From an uncultured Holdemanella sp. (GTDB taxonomy: Bacteria; Bacillota_I; Bacilli_A; Erysipelotrichales; Erysipelotrichaceae): DNA of 9,419 nt. Positions 1 through 6,652 of the stretch are shown here, one piece after another; position 1 is the first letter of the stretch, and every line of letters begins with the position of its first letter. Made by a program: the position numbers and the translations under genes. Location: positions 1 through 9,419 of the forward strand of contig CAAEDN010000061.1 of the NCBI GenBank assembly GCA_900754615.1, written 5' to 3'. The notes under the pieces were generated by a model. That model did not search any database, was not told the origin of the DNA, and was given only the letters and a program-made list of their open reading frames with translations.

Positions 1-81
1 CTAGATACTGGCCTCTTTGCTCCAAGAGTTACCAGGTTAGGAGTTGCACCTAACTAAATCAACTGCACCGAACTGGCGCAC
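1..81 (-). mobile_element. Group II intron, 5' end (partial, runs off the window)
   Basis: Read on the minus strand, the kinase gene is interrupted after position 82 by a stretch beginning GTGCGCC at 81-75, which matches the conserved GUGYG start of bacterial group II introns. The stretch is visibly richer in G+C than its surroundings. It contains a 6-bp hairpin (GTTAGG at 54-49 with CCTAAC at 41-36, written on the minus strand), as expected for the folded start of ribozyme domain I. The orientation matches the host gene, which splicing requires. The kinase reading frame loses family resemblance exactly at this junction and stops at 56-54. EBS sites, the intron-encoded reverse transcriptase and domains V-VI would lie to the left of the window. 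The alternative is an insertion sequence or another junction. The call rests on the GTGCGCC start and the sharp change in composition and homology. Confidence 0.6.
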
Positions 82-482
82 CATTGAATACGTTCCTCAA
101 CATCGCTATAACAAAACACAGATATCACATCAGGATTATCTTTTAAAATATAATCTGCGCATCTTCCAACAATTACGGCATCCTCTCTTTGTGAAATTTT
201 TTTAATAAAATCACTGGCCATATCATAGATTTGTGTATTTACACTTAATTCTGTAATATTTCGAAGTCCTAAAATACCTCGCGATTCGATAGTAAATAAT
301 CCATTTTCATCTTGATTCTGATCCTTAAAAAAATCTGCACAGACTCCCATGTTCACTGCGATTTTTTCTAAGATTTGTTTATTATAATAACTAATATCTA
401 AATATTCAGCCAATTTACGTGCAATTTCTCTTCCATTTGAACCAAATTGCCTAGATATTGTTATGACGACATTCTTTTCCAT
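54..482 (-). CDS. Cytidylate kinase-like family protein, 5' exon interrupted by intron
   Basis: This is the N-terminal two thirds of a cytidylate-kinase-like P-loop protein (AAK/Cytidylate_kin2 type, usually about 200 residues). Members are small nucleoside-monophosphate-kinase-fold proteins whose substrates are mostly undetermined. Visible features are ITISRQFGSNGREIARKL near the N-terminus (phosphate-binding loop region, residues 7-24) and a VIVGRCADYIL segment near residue 105. The start is taken as the ATG at 482, because AGAGGG at 495-490 sits 7 bases upstream. The in-frame TTG at 488 would lie right against that site. Genuine coding sequence ends at 82, after 133 codons plus two bases. 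The last residues up to the stop at 54 are translation of the putative intron. If the intron splices, a full kinase could be made; otherwise the product is truncated and probably inactive. The gene is divergent from the HAD gene, with 63 bases between the starts. Confidence 0.75.
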   Translation of the reverse strand: MEKNVVITISRQFGSNGREIARKLAEYLDISYYNKQILEKIAVNMGVCADFFKDQNQDENGLFTIESRGILGLRNITELSVNTQIYDMASDFIKKISQREDAVIVGRCADYILKDNPDVISVFCYSDVEERIQWCASSVQLI

Positions 483-518
483 ATCCAATCCCTCTTTTTC
501 TTATATCATACAATAATA

Positions 519-527
519 TGTTAGAAT
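519..527 (+). promoter_or_regulatory. Candidate extended -10 promoter of the HAD gene
   Basis: TG at 519-520, one base, then TAGAAT at 522-527 (5 of 6 to TATAAT) forms an extended -10. No good -35 box is present. The implied transcript start near 533 leaves a leader of only about a dozen bases that includes the GGGAGG ribosome-binding site. TACAAT at 509-514 is a weaker alternative. Confidence 0.35.
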
Positions 528-545
528 AGTGTAGGGAGGAAGGAT

Positions 546-1328
546 ATGAAAAAAATTATTTTTTTAGATTTAGACGGAACACTTTGGACGTTTGAACAGA
601 TTCCTAGTTCTGCATTAGAAGCGATTGAACTAGCAAGAAAAAATGGTCATAGAATTTATATAAACACAGGAAGAACGCGTTGTGAAGTTCCTCAATTCTT
701 ACTTGATTTAAATTTTGACGGATATTGTTTTGGTGCTGGAAGTGAAATTATTATAGATAATAAACAAGTGCTTTTTAAACCTTTAGAAAAAAGAGACACA
801 AAGTTTATTCAACACATTGCCAAAGACACTGGCCATTCTTTAGAAGGAAGTCAAATGACGTTTACCAGCGAAAAAAACAGAGAAAGAATGCGTAAATTTC
901 ATGTAGACAATCGTATGGGGAATCGTTTCTTGTCTTTCCCTGACATTTCAGAAATTACAGATAAAGATTATGAACAAATCATGAAAATCAGTATTCATTT
1001 TGATTCAACCGCACAACGCGAAGAAATCTTAAAACAAATTCCGGAACATTTAACATTCACAAATTTCATGCATTTAGGTGGAGAAATCACACACAAAGAA
1101 TACAACAAGGCTACTGCTATCCAATTTGTCAAAGACTATTATAATGAAGAGTATGAAACTGTTGCGATTGGTGATTCAGAAAATGATTTAACAATGTTAA
1201 ATTATGCCGATATTTCTGTTGCGATGGGAAACGGGGTCGATTGTGTAAAAGAAAAAGCCGACTATGTCACAGATAAGATTGACAATGACGGCTTGTATAA
1301 AGCTTTTAAATATTTAAAGCTTATTTAG
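546..1328 (+). CDS. Cof-type HAD-IIB family hydrolase (sugar-phosphate or FMN phosphatase type)
   Basis: A cytosolic haloacid-dehalogenase-superfamily phosphatase of the Cof/YidA type, at 260 residues the usual length. Motif I is FLDLDGTLW, with the nucleophile Asp8 and acid/base Asp10. Motif II is INTGR, with Thr41. Lys188 in NKATAI is the motif III lysine. Motif IV is GDSENDL, with Asp210 and Asp214 binding magnesium, followed by the family-typical VAMGNG. The C2-type cap lies between motifs II and III, roughly residues 80-185. Family members dephosphorylate sugar phosphates, FMN or PLP; the sequence does not tell which. The ribosome-binding site GGGAGG at 534-539 is strong and well spaced from the ATG. 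The gene stands alone, divergent from the kinase and convergent with the next gene. Its TAG stop overlaps the terminator stem. Confidence 0.93.
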   Translation: MKKIIFLDLDGTLWTFEQIPSSALEAIELARKNGHRIYINTGRTRCEVPQFLLDLNFDGYCFGAGSEIIIDNKQVLFKPLEKRDTKFIQHIAKDTGHSLEGSQMTFTSEKNRERMRKFHVDNRMGNRFLSFPDISEITDKDYEQIMKISIHFDSTAQREEILKQIPEHLTFTNFMHLGGEITHKEYNKATAIQFVKDYYNEEYETVAIGDSENDLTMLNYADISVAMGNGVDCVKEKADYVTDKIDNDGLYKAFKYLKLI

Positions 1329-1353
1329 AATCAGAAATGATTCTATTTTTTTT
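1327..1353 (+). terminator. Rho-independent terminator of the HAD gene
   Basis: A perfect 7-bp stem, AGAATCA (1327-1333) and TGATTCT (1338-1344), is closed by a GAAA tetraloop and followed by a run of eight T (1346-1353). The stop codon of the HAD gene is partly inside the stem. The T run touches the stop codon of the convergent small gene. On the minus strand no T run follows, so it works mainly for the plus strand. Confidence 0.9.
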
Positions 1354-1660
1354 ACTGTTGTTGTTCTTTCATTACATCTGCGTATTTTCTACGACCTGGA
1401 TGTAAATTGTCAACATAATAACGAACAGTCAAAGTTCCAGCAACCTTAGTACGAATCTTAGGTTCTACGATAAAACCATCACCCTCTAACATTGCATCCA
1501 ACATTGCTTTGCAGCAACTTGCTAAATTTTTTACCCCTGGTTCACATTCATTCATAAACTCTTTAGCATTCACTTCGATGTATAACCACATTTTATCATG
1601 AGCTTCTTGTTTCATTTCCTGTAAACGAGTCGCATACTGTTCTTGAGTCCATTTTTCCAT
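1352..1660 (-). CDS. Hypothetical protein, 102 residues
   Basis: I do not recognise a family. The chosen start is the ATG at 1660, with AGGAA near 1675-1671 about 10 bases upstream. The TTG at 1669, three codons earlier, would sit directly against that site. The protein is soluble, with no signal peptide or membrane segment. The N-terminal half looks helical and charged (residues 1-57, including the Cys pair ASCC at 47-50). The C-terminal half looks like beta strands (FIVEPKIRTKVAGTLTVRYY, residues 63-82) followed by the basic HPGRRKY and a glutamine tail. It has its own candidate promoter and lies about 100 bases downstream of the AEC permease. Clear ribosome-binding site, promoter and normal composition make it likely to be a real gene. 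Confidence 0.75.
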   Translation of the reverse strand: MEKWTQEQYATRLQEMKQEAHDKMWLYIEVNAKEFMNECEPGVKNLASCCKAMLDAMLEGDGFIVEPKIRTKVAGTLTVRYYVDNLHPGRRKYADVMKEQQQ

Positions 1661-1686
1661 AATCCACAACTTCCTTTCTTTACTAA

Positions 1687-1715
1687 ATCATACATCATTC
1701 AAATAAATAACTCAA
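1687..1715 (-). promoter_or_regulatory. Candidate promoter of the 102-residue hypothetical gene
   Basis: On the minus strand, TTGAGT (1715-1710), a 17-base spacer and TATGAT (1692-1687) form a plausible sigma-A promoter. Transcription would start near 1680, giving a leader of about 20 bases. It suggests the small gene is expressed separately from the permease, although no terminator is visible between them. Confidence 0.5.
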
Positions 1716-1760
1716 ACTTTGACATTTATTTTAGTTTCCATTTGTCACTTATTTAACATT

Positions 1761-2663
1761 TTAAATCGTATGTATAATGAAAACAAGAGGAATTGTAACT
1801 ACACAAGCCACACTTGTCATAAATATAGCCTTACTAGCAAGTGGTGCATCTTCGCCATACATAAGTGCATAGACACTCGAATTGCTCGCAACCGGCATGC
1901 ACATGATCAAGACAAGCGTATTTTCAATCAGTGGATCAATATGAAACAGTGACAATGAAAACATATAAAACAATGGCAACAGAACCATCTTAAATAAAGT
2001 AAACCCCCATAGCTTCAAATCCAACAATTCCTTGATATCCATCTTAACTAATCCAGCTCCAATAACCATCATAGAAAGTGGTGTCGTAACATTACCAACA
2101 TATGTACATGTCTGTCCTAAAATATATGGCAATTTAATATTAAGAATACAAAGAATAAGTGCAACTACAGATGCGATCATTGGTCCATTCATAAATTTCT
2201 TAAAGGAAAAGCCTCCCTTACGAAATAAACTTTCTCCATATCCATACATCAAACAGTTTAATGGCAACAAAAATAATGCTCCATAAAGCATCGCTTTATC
2301 CCCTAGAATTGCTTGAATAGCTGGTAACCCCATAAAACCAGCATTGGTAAATAGAATCATGAATTGCCAAAGGGCTTTATTCTCTTTTATGCGTAAGACT
2401 TCTACAATAATTTTAGAGACAATGCCTGTGAAAATCACAAATATTGAGAAAATAACAAGTACATTGAACAGTTCATTTCCTGTAAATGGTGATCCATCTT
2501 TCACTGAGCTTATAATCAAGCCTGGAATGCCAATTCTTAATAAAATATTGGATGCATATACATTTACTTCATCGTTAAAGATATTCTTTTTAGCTCCTAC
2601 AAATCCAATAATCATAATAAATAGTAGAATTGTCATTTGTGTTACAATCGTCGTAATATTCAT
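1761..2663 (-). CDS. AEC family transporter (auxin efflux carrier-like permease)
   Basis: An integral membrane permease of the auxin efflux carrier (Mem_trans) family, 300 residues, the normal bacterial length. The whole chain is made of hydrophobic segments, about ten, starting with one at residues 8-24 (MTILLFIMIIGFVGAKK). The halves share a repeat layout, with the family-typical glycine/proline turns RIGIPGLI (about 43-50) and TNAGFMGLPAIQAILG (about 106-121) in the first half and CMPVASNS in the second. Bacterial members are linked to export or uptake of organic acids such as malate; the substrate cannot be read here. The ATG at 2663 has AAGGAAGGG just upstream (2676-2668). The gene follows tex on the same strand but has its own strong promoter. 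Confidence 0.92.
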   Translation of the reverse strand: MNITTIVTQMTILLFIMIIGFVGAKKNIFNDEVNVYASNILLRIGIPGLIISSVKDGSPFTGNELFNVLVIFSIFVIFTGIVSKIIVEVLRIKENKALWQFMILFTNAGFMGLPAIQAILGDKAMLYGALFLLPLNCLMYGYGESLFRKGGFSFKKFMNGPMIASVVALILCILNIKLPYILGQTCTYVGNVTTPLSMMVIGAGLVKMDIKELLDLKLWGFTLFKMVLLPLFYMFSLSLFHIDPLIENTLVLIMCMPVASNSSVYALMYGEDAPLASKAIFMTSVACVVTIPLVFIIHTI

Positions 2664-2677
2664 ATAATCCCTTCCTT

Positions 2678-2706
2678 AAAACAAAAGGACAACCATGCGT
2701 TGTCCT
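2678..2706 (-). terminator. Rho-independent terminator of tex, also the 5' leader hairpin of the AEC gene
   Basis: An 8-bp perfect stem, AGGACAAC (2706-2699) with GTTGTCCT (2693-2686) on the minus strand, has a 5-base loop and is followed by TTTTGTTTT (2686-2678). It lies 37 bases past the tex stop codon. The AEC promoter fires just upstream of it, so the same hairpin would be the first structure in the AEC transcript. The AEC ribosome-binding site begins two bases after the T run. Confidence 0.8.
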
Positions 2707-2717
2707 ACATTGTAAAG

Positions 2718-2746
2718 ATAATAAACCTCTGTTTGTAGATTGTCAA
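2718..2746 (-). promoter_or_regulatory. Near-consensus sigma-A promoter of the AEC permease gene
   Basis: On the minus strand, TTGACA (2746-2741), exactly 17 bases, then TATTAT (2723-2718) gives a 6/6 and 5/6 match at optimal spacing. The tex stop codon TGA (2745-2743) lies inside the -35 hexamer. Transcription should begin near 2711, about five bases before the hairpin. Confidence 0.75.
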
Positions 2747-4890
2747 TTTGGATTAACCATCGTTAATTGAACCTTTTGTTTCTCCTGATCAATATTGTAT
2801 ACCCATACCGTAACAATATCACCAACCGATACTACATCACTTGGATGTTTTACTCGATTTGAACTCATTTTTGAAATGTGAACCAATCCATCTTCATGTA
2901 GTCCAATATCGACAAAAGCACCAAAGTCAACGACATTACGAACCGTTCCTTCAAGCTTATCATTGATATGAAGATCTTCGATTTCCAAGACATCTTTTCT
3001 TAGTAATGGTGCATCATATTTATCACGATAATCTCTTAGTGGAAGACAAATCGCATCTAAAATATCCTTCAATGTATAACTATCTAATCCTGTATCCTTC
3101 ATTAATTGTTCTGTATCACAATTAGAAATCACGTCTTTTGCCTTTTGTGTTCCCAAATCCGAAGTATCCAGACCTAATTCCTTCAACAATACTTTCGTTG
3201 CCTTATACGATTCAGGGTGAATGCTTGTACGATCCAATGGTTCTTTTCCATCTTCAATACGCAAGAATCCAGCTGCTTGTTCAAAAGCTTTTGGACCGAT
3301 TTTAGGAATCTTTTTAATTTGTGTACGCGATTCAATTTTTCCATTCTCTTCACGATAAGAAACAATGCTTGTGGCACTCGCATTATTCAATCCTGCAACA
3401 TTTTTAAGCAATGAAACACTTGCTGTATTGATATTTACACCGACACGGTTAACCGCTTTTTCTACTACGAAATCCAAACGTTCTTTTAATCTTGCGGTTG
3501 GTAAATCATGTTGATATTGACCAACACCAATCGATTGAGGATCGATTTTAATCAATTCAGAAAGCGGATCCATTAATCGTCTCGCAATGGAAATGGCACT
3601 TCTTTGTTCAACATGTAAATCTGGGAATTCTTCAATAGCTAATTTAGAAGCACTATATACACTAGCTCCTGCTTCAGAAACAATAGTATAAGAGACTGGT
3701 AAATTAAATTTCTTAATTGTATTCGCAACGAAAGCTTCACTTTCTCGACTTGCCGTACCATTGCCAATCGCAATTAAATTTACATGATATTCTTTACATA
3801 ATTGAACTAATTTTTGTTCAGATTCTCTTACTTTCGCATTTGGCTGATGTGGATAAATCACATCGACTGTTAATTTTTTACCAGATGCATCAATAACAGC
3901 CAATTTACATCCGGTTCTAAAGGCAGGGTCAAAGCCTAGAATCACTTTATCTTTCATAGGAGGTTGAAGTAAAAGCTTTTCTAAGTTCATAGAGAATACA
4001 TCAATACTTGATTCATGTGCCTTTTCACTTAAGGCTGAACGCACCATTCTTTCAATCGAAGGATAGGCCAATCTTTTTAAACCATCTAGTATTGCTGTAC
4101 GAACATATTCACTAGTACCACTGTTATTCATACGAATAAATCTACGACATACCCAATTTTCAATATATTCTTCATTAAAAGAAATGGATACATTTAATAC
4201 TTTTTCTTTTTCCCCACGATCAATCGCCATAACTCGATGTGGTGCTAATGTATTCACTCTTTCTGAATAATCATAATACATCTTATAAACTTTATGATCA
4301 TCCTCATGATCCTTCTTTTCACTTGTAACAACACGCCCATAATTTGTCATTGAATCCAATATTTTATTACGCACATCCACATCGTCGCTTACTTTTTCAG
4401 CAATGATATCACATGCTCCTTGAATGGCAGCTTCACGATCTTTTACATTTTCATTGATGTAGGCATCTAATTCTGTTTCCTTAAAATAACGCGGAAAAGA
4501 CATGAATGTATCAGCTAATGGCTGTAGACCATTCGCAATCGCAACGCTAGCACGCGTCTTTTTCTTTTGTTTGTAAGGACGATAAATATCTTCTACTTGT
4601 GATAATTTTGTACATGCGTTGACATTCTTTACAATTTCATCATCCAATTTACCTAATGTTTCAATACGTGCCAAGACTTCTTCCTTACGCTTAGCTAGAT
4701 TTACTTGATATGTATAATTTTCTTGAATAACACGAATTTGTTCTTCATCCAAACCTTTTGTACGTTCTTTACGATAACGCGCAATAAAAGGAACAGTAGC
4801 TCCTTCTTCTAATAATTCCAATGTATTCTTAACTTGCGAAATTGAAATATTCAATTCTTTCGCAATTAAGGAAATTATATTTTCATCCAT
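2743..4890 (-). CDS. tex: Tex family RNA-binding protein (transcription accessory protein)
   Basis: A cytosolic nucleic-acid-binding protein of the Tex/YdcI family, implicated in transcription and RNA metabolism and sometimes in toxin expression. At 715 residues it is full length. Domains in order: helical N-terminal region (about 1-190) with the signature FIARYRKERTKGLDEEQIR at 35-53; YqgF/RNase H-like domain starting at VILGFDPAFRTG (316-327; Asp321) and continuing through IAIGNGTASRE and SEAGAS (405-410); helix-hairpin-helix region with VGVNINTAS and KKIPKIGPKAF (about 483-545); C-terminal S1 RNA-binding domain (about 645-713) with the core VVDFGAFVDIG and DGLVHIS. The ATG at 4890 has a modest GAGG upstream. 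It has its own extended -10 promoter. The ATPase gene ends only 52 bases before it with no terminator, so read-through is possible. Confidence 0.96.
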   Translation of the reverse strand: MDENIISLIAKELNISISQVKNTLELLEEGATVPFIARYRKERTKGLDEEQIRVIQENYTYQVNLAKRKEEVLARIETLGKLDDEIVKNVNACTKLSQVEDIYRPYKQKKKTRASVAIANGLQPLADTFMSFPRYFKETELDAYINENVKDREAAIQGACDIIAEKVSDDVDVRNKILDSMTNYGRVVTSEKKDHEDDHKVYKMYYDYSERVNTLAPHRVMAIDRGEKEKVLNVSISFNEEYIENWVCRRFIRMNNSGTSEYVRTAILDGLKRLAYPSIERMVRSALSEKAHESSIDVFSMNLEKLLLQPPMKDKVILGFDPAFRTGCKLAVIDASGKKLTVDVIYPHQPNAKVRESEQKLVQLCKEYHVNLIAIGNGTASRESEAFVANTIKKFNLPVSYTIVSEAGASVYSASKLAIEEFPDLHVEQRSAISIARRLMDPLSELIKIDPQSIGVGQYQHDLPTARLKERLDFVVEKAVNRVGVNINTASVSLLKNVAGLNNASATSIVSYREENGKIESRTQIKKIPKIGPKAFEQAAGFLRIEDGKEPLDRTSIHPESYKATKVLLKELGLDTSDLGTQKAKDVISNCDTEQLMKDTGLDSYTLKDILDAICLPLRDYRDKYDAPLLRKDVLEIEDLHINDKLEGTVRNVVDFGAFVDIGLHEDGLVHISKMSSNRVKHPSDVVSVGDIVTVWVYNIDQEKQKVQLTMVNPN

Positions 4891-4915
4891 AATAAAACCT
4901 CATTTCAACTCTATT

Positions 4916-4924
4916 ATTATACCA
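4916..4924 (-). promoter_or_regulatory. Extended -10 promoter of tex
   Basis: On the minus strand TG (4924-4923), one base, then a perfect TATAAT (4921-4916). The -35 region is weak and would fall on the stop codon of the preceding ATPase gene, which is normal for an extended -10 promoter. The leader to the tex ATG would be about 20 bases. Confidence 0.65.
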
Positions 4925-4942
4925 AAGATTAGAATGCATTAT

Positions 4943-6277
4943 TTAAAGATTTTCCAACAAAAATGGAACTGCGTAAATAGGCTTTAACTCCAACATCCCA
5001 TCTTTCGAAAAATCTTTCTGTGAAAACAAGAATCTTCGTCCTACTTCATGCGAATATTTCTTGCAGAATTCATCCATTGAAATATGACTCTTTGTTGCAG
5101 ATGATTTTACTTCAATTGGAATGATTTTATTTTTTGAACGTATTAAGAAATCAATTTCATTACTATGAGTACTATTCTCTTTTCTCCATGAATGATAGTA
5201 TAAATTATTGCCACTATTTACAATGATTTGTGCGATTGCATTCTCATACATATAGCCTAAATCGGCTGATAACTTATCACTCAACAATTTTTTATAAATA
5301 TCTGAAGATAATCCTTTCCCACCATCAAATATCATCGTTGTAAACAATCCAATATCAGAAATATACAATTTAAAAGTTTCTGGATCTCTTGTTTGTGCTA
5401 AAGCAATACTAGGTTGTGCAACATTGTAACATGGCAAAACTATTTTGGAATCAATTAAATCAAATAAACGTTCCTCATCTTTAATTTGTCTTCGGCTTTT
5501 AGTTGCTTCTGCTATTTTAAATCTATTTCTCTTCAATGCTAATTGACTAGGTATTGATGCATAAATATCAGATAATCTACCAGAAGGATCTATTTTTTTT
5601 AAATCATCTTCATATAAAGAAATAATATCTAATTTTTCTTTATCTACTGCATCAAGATTATTCGTTTGTAGGTAAGTAGAAACGACTTGAGGCATCCCCC
5701 CAACAGCCATATAAATACGAAAATCGCGCATTAACTTACGGTTTGTCATATCACCTATAGCAACATTCTTTTCAACTAAAGTTCTTATACTATCCGTACT
5801 TTTTCCCAATGCCCAATTAAATTCCTCATAATCCATCGGAAACACATTAATTTTATGTTCTTCAGAAGGAATTAATATATCTTGTACATTTTTCTTAATT
5901 GATATCAGTGACCCCGTCTCAATATAATGATACCTTGCATCTTTTACTAGATGTTTAATAGCTTGTCTAGCCTTTGGAAAAAATTGTACTTCGTCAAAAA
6001 TAATGGCAGATTTAGATACTATCAAATTAATACCTGTCACTGTTTGTAATCGCAAGAAGAATATATCCAAATCCGAAATATCATTGAATACTTCTAACAA
6101 TTCTGTAGATATATTAGAAAAATCTATAAATATAAAACTTTCATATTCATTTTTTGCAAATTCCAAAGCAATTGTGCTCTTACCTACACGCCTAGCTCCC
6201 TCTAATAAACAAGCTGACCGATCTGCATATTTTTCTTTCCATTCCAACAATTCATTATATACTTTCCGCTTAAACAT
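4943..6277 (-). CDS. ATP-binding protein, AAA_14 plus DUF4143
   Basis: A standalone P-loop ATPase of the large AAA_14/DUF4143 family that is abundant in gut anaerobes; its biological role is not established. The start is the ATG at 6277, preceded by GGAGG at 6286-6282. An in-frame ATG at 6292 has no ribosome-binding site and the GGAGG would lie inside its coding sequence. From this start (444 residues): Walker A GARRVGKST at 27-35 (Lys33), Walker B IIFDE with Asp95-Glu96, ETGS (120-123) at the sensor position, and the family-typical GGMP near 193. The C-terminal DUF4143 part carries a PDDEXK-nuclease-like set: Glu345 in YENAIAQ, then EIDFLI with Glu374 and Asp376, and IEVKSS with Glu389 and Lys391. 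All key residues are present, so it is probably active. It is preceded by a striking 33-bp-period repeat array and lies upstream of tex. Confidence 0.9.
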   Translation of the reverse strand: MFKRKVYNELLEWKEKYADRSACLLEGARRVGKSTIALEFAKNEYESFIFIDFSNISTELLEVFNDISDLDIFFLRLQTVTGINLIVSKSAIIFDEVQFFPKARQAIKHLVKDARYHYIETGSLISIKKNVQDILIPSEEHKINVFPMDYEEFNWALGKSTDSIRTLVEKNVAIGDMTNRKLMRDFRIYMAVGGMPQVVSTYLQTNNLDAVDKEKLDIISLYEDDLKKIDPSGRLSDIYASIPSQLALKRNRFKIAEATKSRRQIKDEERLFDLIDSKIVLPCYNVAQPSIALAQTRDPETFKLYISDIGLFTTMIFDGGKGLSSDIYKKLLSDKLSADLGYMYENAIAQIIVNSGNNLYYHSWRKENSTHSNEIDFLIRSKNKIIPIEVKSSATKSHISMDEFCKKYSHEVGRRFLFSQKDFSKDGMLELKPIYAVPFLLENL

Positions 6278-6298
6278 ATATCCTCCAGTCATGAAACA

Positions 6299-6416
6299 AC
6301 ATTATTTCAATATCACATTAACAGAAAAACGTCATTATTTCAATATTTTATTCCGTCTAAAATGTCATTATTTCAATATTTTATTTACTGCAAAACGACA
6401 TTATTTCAATATTTTA
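6299..6416 (-). repeat. Four direct repeats, 33-bp period, upstream of the ATPase gene
   Basis: On the ATPase coding strand the core TAAAATATTGAAATAATG occurs exactly in three copies (6416-6399, 6383-6366, 6350-6333). A fourth copy (6317-6300) differs only at three of its first four bases. Spacing is exactly 33 bp each time. Seven bases after the core are semi-conserved (mostly NCGTTTT) and the remaining eight vary. The core is partly dyad-symmetric (10 of 14 positions over AATATTGAAATAAT). The array ends about 22 bases before the ATPase start, directly against its ribosome-binding site. Conserved cores with variable spacers on nearly three helical turns suggest multiple binding sites for one protein. 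It is too short and irregular for a CRISPR. Confidence 0.9.
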
Positions 6417-6577
6417 GAAATAAATATAATAATATCTGATGTCTCATCCTTTAAATGATTTTGAAGTTGCAGAATAAATGATAAAGAACGATTAATATAC
6501 AAAATTGATGAAGGAGCTATATATAGGCACCATTATACAGCCCACTAAAGAAATGAATTTTCACTTCTCTTTTCTTG

Positions 6578-6606
6578 ACCACTTAGCCTTCTATTTTTAC
6601 CACTTA
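6578..6606 (+). promoter_or_regulatory. Putative LytTR operator (two direct repeats 21 bp apart)
   Basis: ACCACTTA occurs at 6578-6585 and again at 6599-6606, starts separated by 21 bp. LytTR-domain regulators typically bind two 9-bp direct repeats about two helical turns apart with ACCRTT-like cores. The downstream copy occupies the -35 position relative to a TATACT box at 6618-6623. Location directly before a LytTR gene suggests autoregulation. Confidence 0.55.
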
Positions 6607-6617
6607 CTTTTCAAGAC

Positions 6618-6623
6618 TATACT
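6618..6623 (+). promoter_or_regulatory. Candidate -10 box of the LytTR operon
   Basis: TATACT matches TATAAT at five of six positions. The expected -35 position (about 6595-6600) is poor and overlapped by the second ACCACTTA site, as is common for promoters that need an activator. The transcript would start near 6630, about 23 bases before the ATG. Confidence 0.45.
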
Positions 6624-6652
6624 TTTAAAATTCCTTGTGGAATAATAAAACC

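Larger units (their letters stand above)
6293..6652. other. Non-coding intergenic region between divergent ATPase and LytTR genes
   Basis: About 360 bases without a convincing gene. The left third (6299-6416) is the 33-bp repeat array; the right part (6578-6623) is the putative LytTR operator and -10 box. Between them, 6417-6577 is plain A+T-rich sequence in which I see only a short palindrome CTATATATAG (6517-6526) and no clear promoter for the ATPase. An open frame crossing the repeats on the plus strand is just the repeat read through, since 33 is a multiple of three. Confidence 0.6.

Noticed and set aside
2032..2667. Plus-strand frames opposite the AEC transporter
   Set aside because: Antisense to a clear membrane transporter gene, with no family resemblance and no supported starts.
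3183..3414. Short frames overlapping tex on both strands
   Set aside because: They lie fully within the Tex coding sequence in other frames and have no independent evidence.
6299..6416. CRISPR array
   Set aside because: Cores of 18 bp with spacers of only 15 bp that are themselves partly conserved, A+T-rich, only four units, and no cas genes; better explained as regulatory direct repeats.
6003..6458. Plus-strand protein of 151 residues with HYFNI repeats
   Set aside because: It is antisense to the ATPase gene and then reads through the 33-bp repeats, which stay in frame only because 33 is divisible by three. No ribosome-binding site.
6508..6645. 45-codon plus-strand frame upstream of the LytTR gene
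   Set aside because: No ribosome-binding site before its ATG and it runs across the putative LytTR operator and promoter.
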